DNA from: Acanthococcus lagerstroemiae
Taxonomy: Eukaryota > Arthropoda > Insecta > Hemiptera > Eriococcidae
Length of the DNA stretch: 64,000 bases
Assembly (NCBI GenBank): GCA_031841125.1
Contig: CM063111.1
Coordinates: 44,590,955 to 44,654,954, forward strand
Direction of reading: 5' to 3'
Position numbers and translations under genes: made by a program. Shown here piece by piece: positions 40,235 through 51,830 of this stretch. Each line of letters starts with the position of its first letter. Position 1 is the stretch's first letter. The notes beneath the pieces were generated by a model. The model worked only from the letters and a program-made list of their open reading frames with translations, was not told the origin of the DNA and searched no databases.

Positions 40235-40588
40235 ACATAGTGAAGAGAATATTAATGGTCAGAATTTCAGTAAAAAAAAGTCTAGTTTATATGCCTACAG
40301 AAAGTTATAGTGAGGAAGAAAAAGAAAAAATTTACGAAGAAATGGATATGACGTATTTAACAAGGTACAAGAAAAAGAAAATTAAATTATAATTGAAGAT
40401 TGGAATGTCAGAGTGGAGGAAGAAAAGAACAAGGGTTATGTGAAGAGCATGCATTAGGAGAGCGAAATGAAAGAGGATCGTGGCTCATAGAATTTTGTGA
40501 AGAATATAAATTAGTTATTGGAAACACTCGGCTTAAAAATCATAAGAGAAGAAAATTCACTTGAAAAATCCCAGGAGATGAAAGGAGA

Positions 40589-40825
40589 TAAGGGGAGGGG
40601 GAGCTTCCCCCGTAGGAATTTTTTACTCAGTAGTTAGGAAAATTTACCATCTCAGTCAGGCAGAGTTGGGAAATTTCGTTAGAGTGGGAAAAATCCAGCA
40701 AGTCAAAAGTTTTTTTGTTTTTTTTGCGTTTTATTACTTTGATACTTGGGAATTTTGAGTTGATTCAGTTGGGACATTCACACTCCCCCTCCCAGGAAAA
40801 ACTCTTTGGTACGTACTTGGATGAA
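40589..40825. mobile_element. MITE inside the BovB copy, about 237 bp
   Basis: Inserted between the codons for IPGDER and YQINYIM. Ends are GGGGAGGGGGAGCTT and (reverse complement) GGGAGGGGGAGTGTG. The flank GAGATA/AAGATA may be the target duplication. Confidence 0.7.
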
Positions 40826-41279
40826 ATAAGATACCAAATAAATTATATTATGTCGAGAAGAAGATACAAAAATCAGGTATTGGATTGTATGACATACTAT
40901 AACACAATATAGTAGTAATGAAATGTAGGTTTAATTTTAAAAAGATAAATAAGAAGAAAGTAAAAGCAGAATGGAATTTGGAGTTACTGAAAGAGGTAAA
41001 GAAAAGAGAAGATATCAAAAATAAATAACGAAACAGGAAAGAAATGATAATTAAGGTAAGTGGATAGCACTAAAAAAAGCAACAAATCAAGCAGCAAGGG
41101 CAAAAGGTATTGAAATAATCTAAAAAAGACAACTATGGATGAAAAGTGAGATACTAGAGTTGAAAGAGAGAATAAAGAAGTCAATGATAAAGAGAAAGTA
41201 AGGGTAAATATAAGGCTTTAAGAAATCAAATAAAGAGGGAATTTAAGAAGGCCAAAGAGGAATTGATTAATTCGAGTTG

Positions 41280-41500
41280 TGAGGAACGGTGGGGAACAAT
41301 TCCGGTCTCACGTGTTGAATCTATTTCAAAAGTCATTCCATGACATCTGCGTAGGATGTTGCGTTTGTTTACTTTCTGGCCTGGGGGCACAAATTCATTG
41401 TGGACAACCCCGCGAGAATCGAAAAGGGCGCTCCTCTCGCTGATCATTTTCCAGCACATACCACTGAAGAACCTTCCCTCGACTTTACCAATCATCCCCA
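41280..41500 (-). pseudogene. Mariner-like transposase fragment
   Basis: Minus strand reads ALFDSRGVVHNEFVPPGQKVN, here cited as the segment FDSRGVVHNEFVPPG, typical of mariner-family transposases just after the first catalytic Asp region. Flanking residues are degraded and no DD34D motif is visible. Confidence 0.6.
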
Positions 41501-41992
41501 TACGCGGTTTCTAACAATTCGAATGTTTCTGAACCACTTTTTCCAACTTTGAAACAAAATTTGTGAGCGCACACCTGCTCCATTGTTAGTCCAGGAAAAA
41601 TAGAACCTCGATTCGGACAAAATTAGTGACAAAGGTTTTTCTGTTCAAATATGTTCCTTGAGGTAGTCTGTACATGCTGTGAAAATTCACCACCCCGAGC
41701 GTGGCTCGTGGGGAGGAGCGGAACGTCTGGAAAATTTTAGTTTTTCTCATTTTTCTCGAAAATTATGCTTCCTAATGAAAAATGTATAGACACAAAAATG
41801 TAATTTGATACCATATGCGACACCTCAAAGTTAAACGCTTCGAGCTGAAGAAGTTGATAACTTCCGAAAAATTCTGTTTTTCCTCTTCCTACTGATTATT
41901 ACGGATGAGAGTGACATTAAGAAGCTATTTACACACAATATTCGCATTTCGCAAATTATAGTGAACGTTAAGGTTGTGTTAAGCCAGCTGGT
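41501..41992. other. No feature recognised
   Basis: Noncoding; no repeat or domain recognised. Confidence 0.4.
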
Positions 41993-42006
41993 ATTTACCT
42001 ATACCT

Positions 42007-42063
42007 CTTTTCATTTGCTCTCACCCGAGCCCTGAAAGCGCCCTTCGAGCGTTACCTCAGGGA
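42007..42063 (-). mobile_element. 5'-truncated SINE tail with 14 bp target duplication
   Basis: 57 bp of the tRNA-SINE 3' tail in minus orientation (GAGGTAACGCTCGAAGGGC...GGGCTCGGGTGAGAGCAAA), flanked by ATTTACCTATACCT at 41,993-42,006 and 42,064-42,077. Confidence 0.88.
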
Positions 42064-42077
42064 ATTTACCTATACCT

Positions 42078-42737
42078 GAGTTTCTCTCCAAAATGAAGCT
42101 GTTTATTCTTCGTCACTATGGTAACTGTTGTTGGAAGCAAGGGCGGAGACTTTCGTGTCGCGCATGTCGCTCTCGCGACATGTCAGATTTTTTTGCGACA
42201 TGCCAAAAATTTGTCGGACCTCGGAAAAAAGCTTTTCTTCTCAATTTTTCCAATCGCAGTGAAATAAAAAGAAAATCACTTTTATGGTTTGAACAGCGAC
42301 ACCTATTGGAATGTTACACAACTATATCTAGGTAAATTTAGCATTTGATGTAAAAGTTCAACTTCTGGTGAACTAAAGGCGCGTTCACCACTGCTGGACT
42401 CTCCTGCTGACCTATTGGGAATTTACGTCACAGGGGTACGGGAAGTGACACTCACAGACTAACGTAGTGGAAGCTTAAAAATACCAACTAAGTAGAAATA
42501 TAGCCTAGCCGCTTACCGCTGAAATTAATGCCACTTGATGTGGTCTCCTCCATCCGTCGTGGTGACCAAACTGGTACGGGCCTGGTCCCTCCTAATCTAC
42601 AGCTTAGTGATGTATATACAAATGTACAGGAGACAGGGAGCTGGAGCCTCTGCCCCCTATTTGGTGCCACGGTCCACCTCAGAGTCCGAGCAGGATATAA
42701 TGGGCACAATAAAATTGATGCCCGTCAGTCTCATATC
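42078..42737. other. No feature recognised
   Basis: Contains the hairpin-like run GCGACATGTCAG/GCGACATGCC around 42,170-42,205 and short open frames without recognisable similarity. Confidence 0.35.
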
Positions 42738-43112
42738 AAGGTGTCTACAAGAATGGGAAAATATAAATTCCTGACTTTTCCAAACTTTCTTTTTTCTCTT
42801 CTTTAAACCTTTACAGTATAGACAGTATATATTTATGTTTATATACGTACTACTAGACGCTATGATTAAAAGGAACTGAAAATTTGAAATTGATTTTTGG
42901 CTGAAAGCATTTTATTTGTAGAATACGACTCTAGGGAGTGCTGAAGTAAAATTAAACGACGAAAAAAAATTCCATGAGTTCATTCTTTGTTTTTTTCCAA
43001 ACTTCTTAAAAATATTGTAGAATTTCTTAACTATTTACAAACTTCCTGACCTACTTCTCAAATTCCTGACTTTTTCCAAACTTTCCAAATTTTCCAACTC
43101 TGTAGACACCTT
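42738..43112. mobile_element. MITE with AAGGTGTCTACA ends, 375 bp
   Basis: Left AAGGTGTCTACA at 42,738 and right TGTAGACACCTT ending 43,112 are perfect inverted 12-mers. The subterminal GGGAAAAT/ATTTTCC also pairs. The interior repeats TTCCTGACTTTTCCAAACTT-like blocks. No ORF. Confidence 0.8.
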
Positions 43113-43779
43113 GCATATAGAGAGTGAGGGCTTCTCTAGTACATAAGACTATAAAAGAACGCTGTAGGAACTTACTACGCGATCCAATGTGTCAAGGGTA
43201 GCCTAGAAGGGGAGGTTCAGACTGGGCCCCTAAGATAGAGAGTCTAAAATTCTCGGAGTGCCTCGGAAACCCGAAGGTGTCCCTGAAGGAGGCGCTTCAA
43301 GGACACTGCTTTGGAGAACCAAGCCATGGTCCCCTACAATACCCTTGGTCTACCCTGAACTATCAAACAAGTCCACTGAGCGGGGAGACTAAGGTGACGA
43401 ATTCAAGATGAACGAACCAAAGATGCGAACCAACAGGACATTTTTGTCCATAATTTGTCCAAGATAAACCTGCTCTGTTGGTTCCCGAGATCAAAGCTAG
43501 AAGAGCTTGGAGGGAGCCAGGCACAAAACAAAAAAAAAAGAGAGTCCCAACTTGCATTAGCCTAAGTAATTAATTTATTTTTTTTATTTTACAGCGTGTA
43601 TTTAAAGTGCCGCCCAACAGCTTTTTCAGTCAATAGTAGGACAACACTATCTGACATAAAGATAATAATGTTGACGCCGCCTTACCCTCCCCCCCCCCCA
43701 TCTCCATCAACCTGCTTTCACGTGACCTTTGAGTCGGACTTGTTGAGCAGTCCTAAGATATTTAGGTATGTACCTATTA
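43113..43779. other. No gene recognised; poly-C run
   Basis: CCCTCCCCCCCCCCCATC at about 43,686-43,703 and A run at 43,529-43,538. No domain recognised. Confidence 0.35.
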
Positions 43780-44575
43780 ATCATGAATAAAGTTGTGCGA
43801 GAGCCTGCGTTACCTTTACTTCAAATTTATGTTCTGTATCAAAGAAAATGTCAATTTCGCTGTTAATTTCGACTAGTTTGTTATAGAGTTTCATACTTTT
43901 TTCCAAAGGTGAGAAGATATTTTGTTCTTGTCCTGGAGACCGAAAAGAGCCCCTTGGGCCTGCTTATGCGATGTGGTATGTAGAAGTTGATTTTAGATAG
44001 GAGACATGGCGAGTCTATTTATCCCCGTAGTATACTGTAAAGGAGCTTTACTGCACATAGGTTCCTTCTCATCCGCAATGTATTCATTTCGTAACCGGAG
44101 ACAAGCTCTGGGTATGTGACCGAGAAATCGTAATATGAAAAATCTTTGTAATAGAGGAATCTAAGAAATCTTTTTTGAAATTGATTCTAGTGCATTTTCT
44201 TCTGTTTTAGTGAGTGAACCCCAGATGACATTAGCGAAATCAAGATGTGAGCGTACTAGAGATTGGTAGAGAAGTCGAAGAACAGATGGCTTTTTGAATA
44301 CATTGGAGAACCGCTTTACTAGCCCCGCATTTCGTTTTGCTTTGGTCATAGTATTCTGTAGGTGTTGTGAGTAATTCAGTTTGCCTTCCATGAGAACCCC
44401 AAATCGCGAATTTCGTTTACCCGTTCCAGCTTTTTCCCATCTATGTCATATATCGCATGTATAGGATTTTTCTTACGAGTGAAAGTAATCACTTTAGATT
44501 TTTCAATATTCAGTGAGAGGTTATTTTCTTTACTCCAATTCACCACAGTACTGAGGTCCAGCATGAGGTTCTGTG
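43780..44575 (-). pseudogene. Jockey/CR1-like LINE, reverse-transcriptase C-terminal fragment
   Basis: Minus strand, two frames: TVVNWSKENNLSLNIEKSKV, ERVNEIRDLG, then KLNYSQHLQNTMTKAKRNAG, LVRSHLDFANVIWGS. These are post-catalytic RT motifs (LNxxKskv...rdLG...h...yc-viW). A frameshift near 44,390. The lower-coordinate part is increasingly degraded, towards about 43,780. Confidence 0.8.
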
Positions 44576-47500
44576 TGTCTGACCACTCACTTCAACTTCC
44601 ATGACGATCCACGAATTCACCGCAATAAAGCGGTTTGGAAATACTACTTCTTTCCGGGGTAAACCAAAAGTGTAAAATTGGTCGTAAAGAAATCATTCTG
44701 GCAAAAGAAAAAAAAAGTCAGAATTCAAATTCGAAATTTACACAATAAAACGACCTGAAAACGAGGTTTCATTATTTCCTAACAAATTCCGAAAAGGTTT
44801 AAAGGCAGAAGGGGCTCTGAAAAACATCCAAAAGAGCACTTTTGGTCACTTAAAAGGTAATTTACGGATACATTGAGGTTGTAAGCCAAAATAAAAGATC
44901 GGACTCAACGTGAAAAATAGGTATAGAACAGGGAGATTTGAAGCAGATAGAGATGCCTATAAAGAACTGATAAAGCTTACCGGATGGGCCTAAGACGGAG
45001 AACGGCTACGGCACTGGAAGAAGAAGAACAGTGCGATTTACGGCTGAGGAAATATTGAGGAACTTACGTCCCCACAGGGGAGCTCGAAGCGGCCCCGTGT
45101 CGTGGCTACATTATTTTACACACGCCTTAGGATCTCAACGAGAACAAATGTGCCAAATGGCGCGTTTTCATTCAAAAAATTTAGAGTGCCTTCCAATTTT
45201 AAATAACCAGCTTGTGAACTACCTACTCTAGATCGACATCAATAAAAGTCCCCGACTACAACCCTCTTTTATTCAGACATGATATACTGGAGACCGATTT
45301 GGCTCCTCGAAACCTATTCGCGGAAGAACTCCCTCGTCCTGTAGTACGCCCCTGAACTCTCGAATCCAATGACAAATTGAACTGGGCCCAAGCCATACAA
45401 ACTTTCCATCAATTCTACCGCGTAGAATGTGTGCCGCGTTTGTGAAATAAAATTCAGATGGGAAAAAATGGTATAAAAAGGGCGACTAGCTGTACAGAAA
45501 ATACGTATTTAATAGAATTGTAATATCGACAAAATTCTCGCAAACGACGTTGTAAGCGTTGCAATATGAACAACTAGGTTTCGAATTTAGGTCATATCTT
45601 CGTATTTTTTCCTCGCGCATCGTCGGATATTCGCTCGAATCTTAATGGTCCGTCGAATTAACCGAATCCGCCTCACGGTTTATCGAAATTATTTCGTCGA
45701 GATTTCATATCGAGCCGACGTTTCGTTACATCCCTAATCCTCTGCTCCGACTCGGTGTTCGTGTTGTATACACTTTTTGGTTTTGCCATAACTGTGCGCT
45801 CCGATTCGACGGTACCCGAGGTACAGCAGACAGATAGAGTGAGACAGAGTGAGGCGAAGAGGAAACGTGAAGCTCGACCGAGGCGAGCTCATTTCCCGAA
45901 AACATCTCGCCGCCTGTCAGACATAGAGGTGAGGGTCGCGCAATACGCTCGGCGGTGATTTATGGAGCCTAATTTTTGGCCTTCCAAAAGTTCCAATTCC
46001 GCGATATCACCCGAGACTCGTCGTTGAGAATTTAATTGATTCATACAGGTCGTCCGCGCTGATGGAATTTCCAGGGTAAAATGTACAGCGAGGGCACTGA
46101 TGCCGAATTCCAAAAGCAATGTGGGGCATTGACGCCAAATTCCATAAGAATCGTGCATTCTGTCATAAAAACATGAAATTTGGCACACTGGTACTGAAAG
46201 ACACGTGTGTAAATTTTCAGACTAGAACCCATCTATCAGACCTCCCCAGGTCCAAAAATGTGGAAAATGGCCGGCGAATAAAGGGACGAACTCGGACAAA
46301 ACAAAGCCAATTTTTGGCAGAAACAAAAGGGAAAGTTCTCCTCCCTCCGGTTTGAGCTTCTAATACCGTAACATGGGGGTGACTTAGCAGTAATGGGATG
46401 ACTTAGTATACGTATGTTTTCGTTACTCCTACAAATACGAGGGAAAAAACAGAATGTGTGGTAACACTGACGCGTGACTCGTAATGTAGTAGACAGACAG
46501 CCGAAAGTTGAAAGTCGTATTCAGACAAAGCCGTATAGTTTCTCAAGGTCAAAAGCTTAAGCCAAAAACCGAAGCTGAATTTTTCGGCTGCGATACACTG
46601 CGTAGTATATTGTAGCTATCGTGTAAAATGAACTCGGTGTAATTCCGCTGTTTTCTGTAGGCTTGTCAAAATTTTTTCAACAACCGGTTATCAGTTAACA
46701 AATTTCTTTGCATTTTTTTTTTGGGGTGGGGCTGCAATGCCACCTGGGTCATTCTTCAGAAATGTTGATATTTCAGGCGTGTTTATTCATAGAGGAAAAT
46801 AGGGGATGTTTGAACTTCTTTTGATGGGAGTCATTCAGAGGCGTTCTGTATAACGTATTGGTAACATTGGGCTGACAGTGAGGGGGTTCTTTATTTTGGC
46901 ATGGCGATCAAAATGATGAATGCCATGCCGAAGGACAATAGCGAACAAAAAGTGTTCTGCCGCCAATTAGTAGATTCCAAAACGGAGAATTATACGGAGA
47001 GTTGATAAAGACATCCTACCCCGTTAATTAGATGTACCTAATTATGTTTGGATAATGAACTTCTATCGTTACATAAAGATGACCATGCCGAAAGATACTC
47101 TTTTTTAAACTCTTAATTTCAGACAATAATACGCGAATGCACAAGTCTCGTCACAAAAAAACTGCGATTTGATATGTTATCCGTATTGCTCTGATAAGAA
47201 TAATATACAGTTTGACCATTAACTGCGACGAAAAAATATTGAAACTCCTGTTTTGTGACTGGTTGAAAAAGAGCCAATGCCGAAAGACAAAAAATTGTGT
47301 GATAGTTTTCAAGTTTAGCAACACTGATTCTCAGCTGTGATGACGCAATTTCCACGTTACCAACTCATTCATTCATTTGTCTAGAGTAGTATTATTTTGC
47401 CAGTTTGTTCAAATATTATATAGTTTAAAAGTTTAGAAAAGAAAAAAAATAATAATAATAATAATAATAATTAAAACTGTTGACCCAAACATGCCGACGG

Positions 47501-47747
47501 ACATTTTAGCATATTTAATCCAATTTTGACCGATTAAAAGTGGATCAATTTTTTTTTCTGAAACCTAGAAAAAGTAAAATTCAGTCATATTTATCAGAAA
47601 AAAAAAAGAAGAAAAAAACATGTGAGGGTCATTCTCCCAATAATTCCTAATTTCAAGTTTTTTTTTTTTAACATTTTAAAATTTACTTTTTGAGGGATTT
47701 TTTTCATGGAATGTGTAATGTATACGTACCTTAAGACATGTAAGAGT
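44576..47747. other. Noncoding, decayed repeats
   Basis: 44,940-45,030 resembles a LINE 3' end (GATGGGCCTAAGACG...GAAGAAGAAGAA). 46,364-46,410 has GGGGGTGACTTAG/GGGATGACTTAG. 46,736-46,778 is an inverted match of 52,028-52,070. (AAT)n at 47,449-47,471. A repeated word CATGCCGAAAGACA occurs every 165-215 bp at 46,920-47,500. No gene. Confidence 0.4.
46915..47505. repeat. Degenerate array keyed by CATGCCGAAAGACA
   Basis: GCCATGCCGAAGGACAA (46,923), CCATGCCGAAAGATAC (47,082), CCAATGCCGAAAGACAA (47,275) and CATGCCGACGGACATT (47,489) are spaced about 160-215 bp, with little similarity between. Confidence 0.5.
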
Positions 47748-47758
47748 TTCAGCAATCT

Positions 47759-48252
47759 TCTTAAATCTTAAATTCCTTCTTGGGAGTAGGCTCACGCAAT
47801 GGTGTCGGTACTCCGTGGCCCATATAGGGCGAAGGTCTCCTGTAGGCGATCCCATTCTTTTCTATTTTCTGCAATTATTCTGTAGTTTTTTGTGGTTAGA
47901 AATTTTAGTATGTCGTCCCCCCATCTGGTTTTTTGATTTCCTTTTTTTCGTTTTCTATTAGGGTTCTGCCAGAATGTTGTATGGTAGGTCCATCGGTCGT
48001 CCGTAAGTCTTGCTACGTGTCCTGCCCAACCTCACTTTTTTCTCCTGATATACCTCACTGCCTCTTTATTTTTTTAGCTTTTTCTTTATTTCCTCGATTG
48101 GTACTCGGTCTCTTTAATATTAATCGCTCAATTGCATTTTGGTTTACTCTAATTTTATTTAAGTTTTTTTTGCTTAAGGGCCATGTTTCGCATCCATATG
48201 TTAGGGTCGGGAGGACACACATATTAAAGATTTCCCTTTTCTGGGAAGAAAA
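47759..48252 (-). pseudogene. BovB/RTE LINE C-terminal part (sense part of the insertion)
   Basis: Encodes KREIFNMCVLPTLTYG, ETWPLSKK and a GNQKTRWGDDI block, with stops. Same C-terminal signature as 54.1 kb and 29.0 kb. The 3' end has a short AATTTAAGATTTAAGA tail next to the target duplication. Confidence 0.8.
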
Positions 48253-48254
48253 CT

Positions 48255-50396
48255 CAATTAATATGCATCCAGGTGTATGCCCCTACATCCACAGCAGAAG
48301 ATAAACAAATAGAAAAATTTGATGAAGAGGTAGAAGATGCTATTAAAGAGGGAAACACGAAAAAAGCAAACCTGATACTAATGGGAGATTGGAATAGCAA
48401 AATAGGACAAAGACAAAAAGGGGAAAAAATACAATGGGGAATTTTGGGTATGGGAAACGCAACAAGAGGGAATGGAGAATGATGAGATTCTGCCAAGAAT
48501 ATAACTTGAAAATAGTAAATAGCTTTCTAAGAAAAGAGAGGGTAGAAGGTGGTCATGGATTTCCCCCAATTATGTATATAAAACACTGATAGACTACATC
48601 CTAATTCCAAGAAACACTCCTAACATCATAATCCAAAATTTTAACATAGATAACAAATTCAAATACCACTCAGACCACAGGATACTAATATTAACACTAA
48701 AAATAAACATAAGACAAAAAGGGTATAAAAAGAAAAATAATGCGTATCACTACCAAATGAACCCATCTTGTACAAAAACGAACTAGATAGACAACTAACC
48801 AAATTAAAAACAACTGAAAGCCAAAATACCAATATAACATATAACCTACTTGCAAGAAAAAATAAAAATTGGCAATACAGAAATCAACAATAAAAAAGGA
48901 AGGAACAGAAGAAATAAATTTGAAAGTGATAGAAAAATAAACAAAGAAATTAAAATACTCCAAAAAAAAGAGAAGTATGCTCTTAAAAATCACTAAGAAA
49001 TCCCCAACAAAAAAGTTGGAGCTAAATTTAACATCTAGAATAATTAGAATAAAATTAAGAAAAAAAAAACAACTTATAACAAACAAAGTAATAGAGGACA
49101 CACTAAGAGGGAACAAGAATACTAAAAAGATGAGAAAGGGTTAAGTACAGGAACGCAATGGACCACGTTCCTTGAAAATCCAAAAGGAGAAAAGATCTAC
49201 GGTAGGCGGGAAATAAACGATGTGATTACAAACTTTTACAAGGAGCTCTACGATGATACTTGTACAACAACAAAAAAAAGAAAAGAAAACAGCCTAATTA
49301 GGAAAACAGAAATAGAAATGGAACCAGAATTCCTGCAAAGGGAAATAGAATTAGCTATAAAAGACTTGAAACCAAACAAAAGTCCAGGACACGATGGAAT
49401 TACAAACGAGCACATCAAACAAGGGGGAGAAAATTTAGCGGCCACCATAACAAAATTATTTAACATAATCCTTAAAACATGCACTATCCCAGAACAATGG
49501 AAACTCTCCAACATAATAATTCTATTTAAGAAAGGCAACCGTCATAACATAGAAAACTATCGCCCCATAACCTTAAGCCCTACTATAGCAAAAATATTTT
49601 CAAAAGTCCTAGAAAAAAGACTACAACCCATATTAGTCAAGCAACAAGCAATAGAACAAGCAGGGTTCAGAAGGTCCTTCTCAACACTTGACCACCTCTA
49701 CACGTTATGAACCAAATGATCGAAAAGAGCTTAGAATACCAAATAAATCTATACATCGCCTTGATAGATTACAATAAAGCCTTCGACTCCTTAAAGCACG
49801 AATACATGGTAAACGCACTTACGAACCAAGGGATACCAGATAATTTTGTAGAGATACTAAAGAGCTATACAAGGGAGGATGTGCGAGAATAAGAACCGAT
49901 GTTGAAGGAGACTACTTTGAAATAAAGAAAGGCGTCAAACAGGGAGACCCACTATCCCCTGCCTTTTTCAATTGTGCTCTAGAGAAAATATTTAGAAACC
50001 TATACGAAAAGTGGGCAAACAAAGGCATAAATATAAATGGAAGAAGGATCACAAATTTAAGATTCGCAGACGACATTGCCTTATTTGCTAATACGAAGGA
50101 GGACCTAGCCGAGATGCTAAATGAAATTAACTTTTGCCGAAGGGAGGCAGGACTAACAATGAACAAGAAAAAAACCAAAATTCTAACAAATAATGAGAAA
50201 CTAATTGGGGAAAAGATAAACGGGATAGAAATAGTAAAAGAAGCACCTTATCTAGGACAAGTAATTTCATTTAATAATCGAACTGGAAGAGAAATAGAAA
50301 AAAGAATCACAAAAACAAGGAACAAGGGCAAAATACTGGACGCTCAAAAATATATTTGAAGGCCCGTATAAGATACCCCAGAAAAGGGAAATCTTC
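48255..50396 (+). pseudogene. BovB/RTE LINE endonuclease and RT (inverted part)
   Basis: Plus-strand fragments: VYAPTSTAEDKQIEKFDEEV and LMGDWNSKIG (48,265-48,410), MRFCQEYNLKIVNSF, TLIDYILIPRN (about 48,585), YHSDHRILIL (about 48,665), then RT: DLKPNKSPGHDGITNEHI (49,365-49,420), YRPITLSPTIAKIFSK (49,558-49,605), GFRRSFSTLDH (49,664), IDYNKAFDSLKHE (49,765), KKGVKQGDPLSPAFF (49,926) and FADDIALFAN (50,065). Six or more frame breaks; it cannot make a full protein. Confidence 0.88.
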
Positions 50397-50407
50397 TTCA
50401 GCAATCT

Positions 50408-50649
50408 ACCACCCCCCTAGTTGGGGCAGGGGGATACCATTTGTAGACGACGAAGGCATTTTTGTAGACGAAAGAATTTTCAAAGACGGCGAGGGAAAGG
50501 GATATCTACTGAATCTGTACAGTCATATTTTACTATGTTTTTTGTAATGGCCTTTTCATGAGGACCTTGTTCAATTGACGACAAAGCAGAAGTTATTTGA
50601 GGTAAAAATTTGTTGAGAACCAGGACCGCGTCTGCACGAGCAGCCTATC
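50408..50649. other. Sequence between LINE and hAT remnant
   Basis: Contains two of the dispersed GTAGACGA-type words (50,443 and 50,463). No gene recognised. Confidence 0.4.
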
Positions 50650-51173
50650 GAGTAGTGGATAAAGATTTTAAGGACAATTTTGAACTCGCTATATTCTGCA
50701 AAATTTCCCAGCGCTTGGTCGATTCGGAAAAAAATTATACACAGCTTGAATCAGGTTGAAAAATTCGGTGGCTTCGGCGCAACTTTCTGCCGCATGAGTA
50801 CCTATTAAATTTAGACGATGTGCAGCGCAAGGAGTGTATTCTGCTAATGCATTTTTTCTTGTAATTCGTCCTTGGAGACATTTGTAAGAACCTCTCATAT
50901 TAGCGGCATTGTCATATGCTTGACCCCTCGTAGTGTAAAATGTGCACATTCAGGGGCGCGTTCAGAAACGTATAACCGACCGTAACCGATAATTTTTTAT
51001 CTCGGTTACTCTACCGTACTCCAGTTGGAAGTGGAGTGAGATAGAGATCACCGAAATGCCAGAATACATTAAAAATTACTCCTACAAAAATCCACGCATT
51101 TTTTTTTCACTATCCCTGGAAATTTGCCGCCCTAGGCACGTGCCTATGTTGCCTATGCGTAAATCCACCACTG
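50650..51173 (-). pseudogene. hAT transposase remnant (DUF4371/ZMYM-like) with one terminus
   Basis: The minus-strand frame 50,689-50,949 reads RGQAYDNAANMRGSYKCLQG and CAAHRLNLIGTHAAESC then LIQAVYNFF, the conserved core of the hAT-like transposases with DUF4371. The minus-strand terminus CAGTGGTGGATTTACGCATA at 51,173 is a typical hAT end. The other end and the C-terminal dimerisation part are not found, and no target duplication can be assigned. Confidence 0.8.
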
Positions 51174-51179
51174 CCTTCG

Positions 51180-51830
51180 TCGTTTGTTTAAACTTCACTG
51201 GGATACGATGAATGAAATAAATCTTGTAGACGACGAAGGAAAATTTGTGTATAAATTGATTGTAGGCAGCCAGCAGTGCGAAAAAATTAAATACGAAGTA
51301 CGTTGGTATATTCTACAGAGTGTTGGCTTGTTACAAATATGGGGTTATTCAAAACTTGTGATAATTGCTTCACAGTTTATTAGTGTAGTCTACGAAGGAA
51401 GATTTAGAGTACGGAAAGTCAATTTTCAGCGAAAAAACATTATGCCTAACCATATTAAATTCAGAATTTTGGAAATTATCTTGTGAACGATACATAACAT
51501 CCATCTAACTATAAGGATTCAGGGTTTCTACTTTTTTCGGCAAGCAATGTCACCCACAATAAGCACTCGAAAAATTTGTAGACTACGAAGGAATAAAAGT
51601 GGTTACACAACTTCACCGGGGTCTGTGGACCCTTTTAAGGGGTCAAAATTTTGGCTAGCACCCTCAAATGACTTGCAGAACATACGTATCTCTTCGAGGA
51701 AAACATTCCACATAAATTTTTTATTAGAAATATCTGTCTGTGTGACGTGTTTAAAAAAAAATCCGTGAGTGATTACGTAGACGACGATGGAATTTTGACT
51801 ATAATTTGACAGTTTGGGGATGTTAGGCAT
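51180..51830. repeat. Dispersed GTAGACGACGAAGGA words
   Basis: GTAGACGACGAAGG occurs at 51,226, and variants GTAGTCTACGAAGGA (51,385), GTAGACTACGAAGGA (51,578) and GTAGACGACGATGGA (51,777); the related pair at 50,443/50,463 lies just outside. TTCACTGGG/TTCACCGGGG phrases accompany two of them. Degenerate repeat, no complete ORF. Confidence 0.55.

Larger units (their letters stand above)
37507..40236 (+). mobile_element. Jockey/CR1-like LINE, 5'-truncated, nested in the BovB copy
   Basis: Contains one long intact frame (37,540-39,669), a 560 bp T-rich 3' UTR and a terminal (TTTCA)n repeat at 40,206-40,234. Flanked by the two halves of the BovB endonuclease. Possible short duplication AGAGAA at both sides (about 37,522 and 40,245), not decisive. 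Confidence 0.85.
37340..41270 (+). mobile_element. BovB/RTE-type LINE copy carrying two nested insertions
   Basis: Endonuclease-domain fragments in order on the plus strand: GISEVRWPEENDF and AGVGIIMNKTVGNRVQSYT (37,350-37,505), then after a 2.7 kb insertion VKRILMVRISVKKSLVYMPT (40,240-40,300), NERGSWLIEFCEEYKLVIGN (40,465-40,530) and RRKFTWKIPGDE (40,550-40,585). After a 237 bp insertion follow YQINYIMSRRRYKNQ (40,830-40,875) and weak RT-linker sequence to about 41,270. The fragments resume exactly where they left off, so the two insertions are later events. Degenerate, several stops. Confidence 0.85.
47759..50396 (-). mobile_element. BovB/RTE-type LINE insertion with 5' inversion (twin priming)
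   Basis: Read on the minus strand the 3' part (48,252 down to 47,759; SQKREIFNMCVLPTLTYGC, then KTRWGDDILKF and the tail) is in sense, while the 5' part (48,255-50,396: endonuclease and RT) is inverted and reads on the plus strand. The inverted part ends at the codons where the sense part begins (QKREIF). The whole is flanked by an 11 bp direct repeat TTCAGCAATCT (47,748-47,758 and 50,397-50,407). This is the structure produced by twin priming. Confidence 0.9.
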
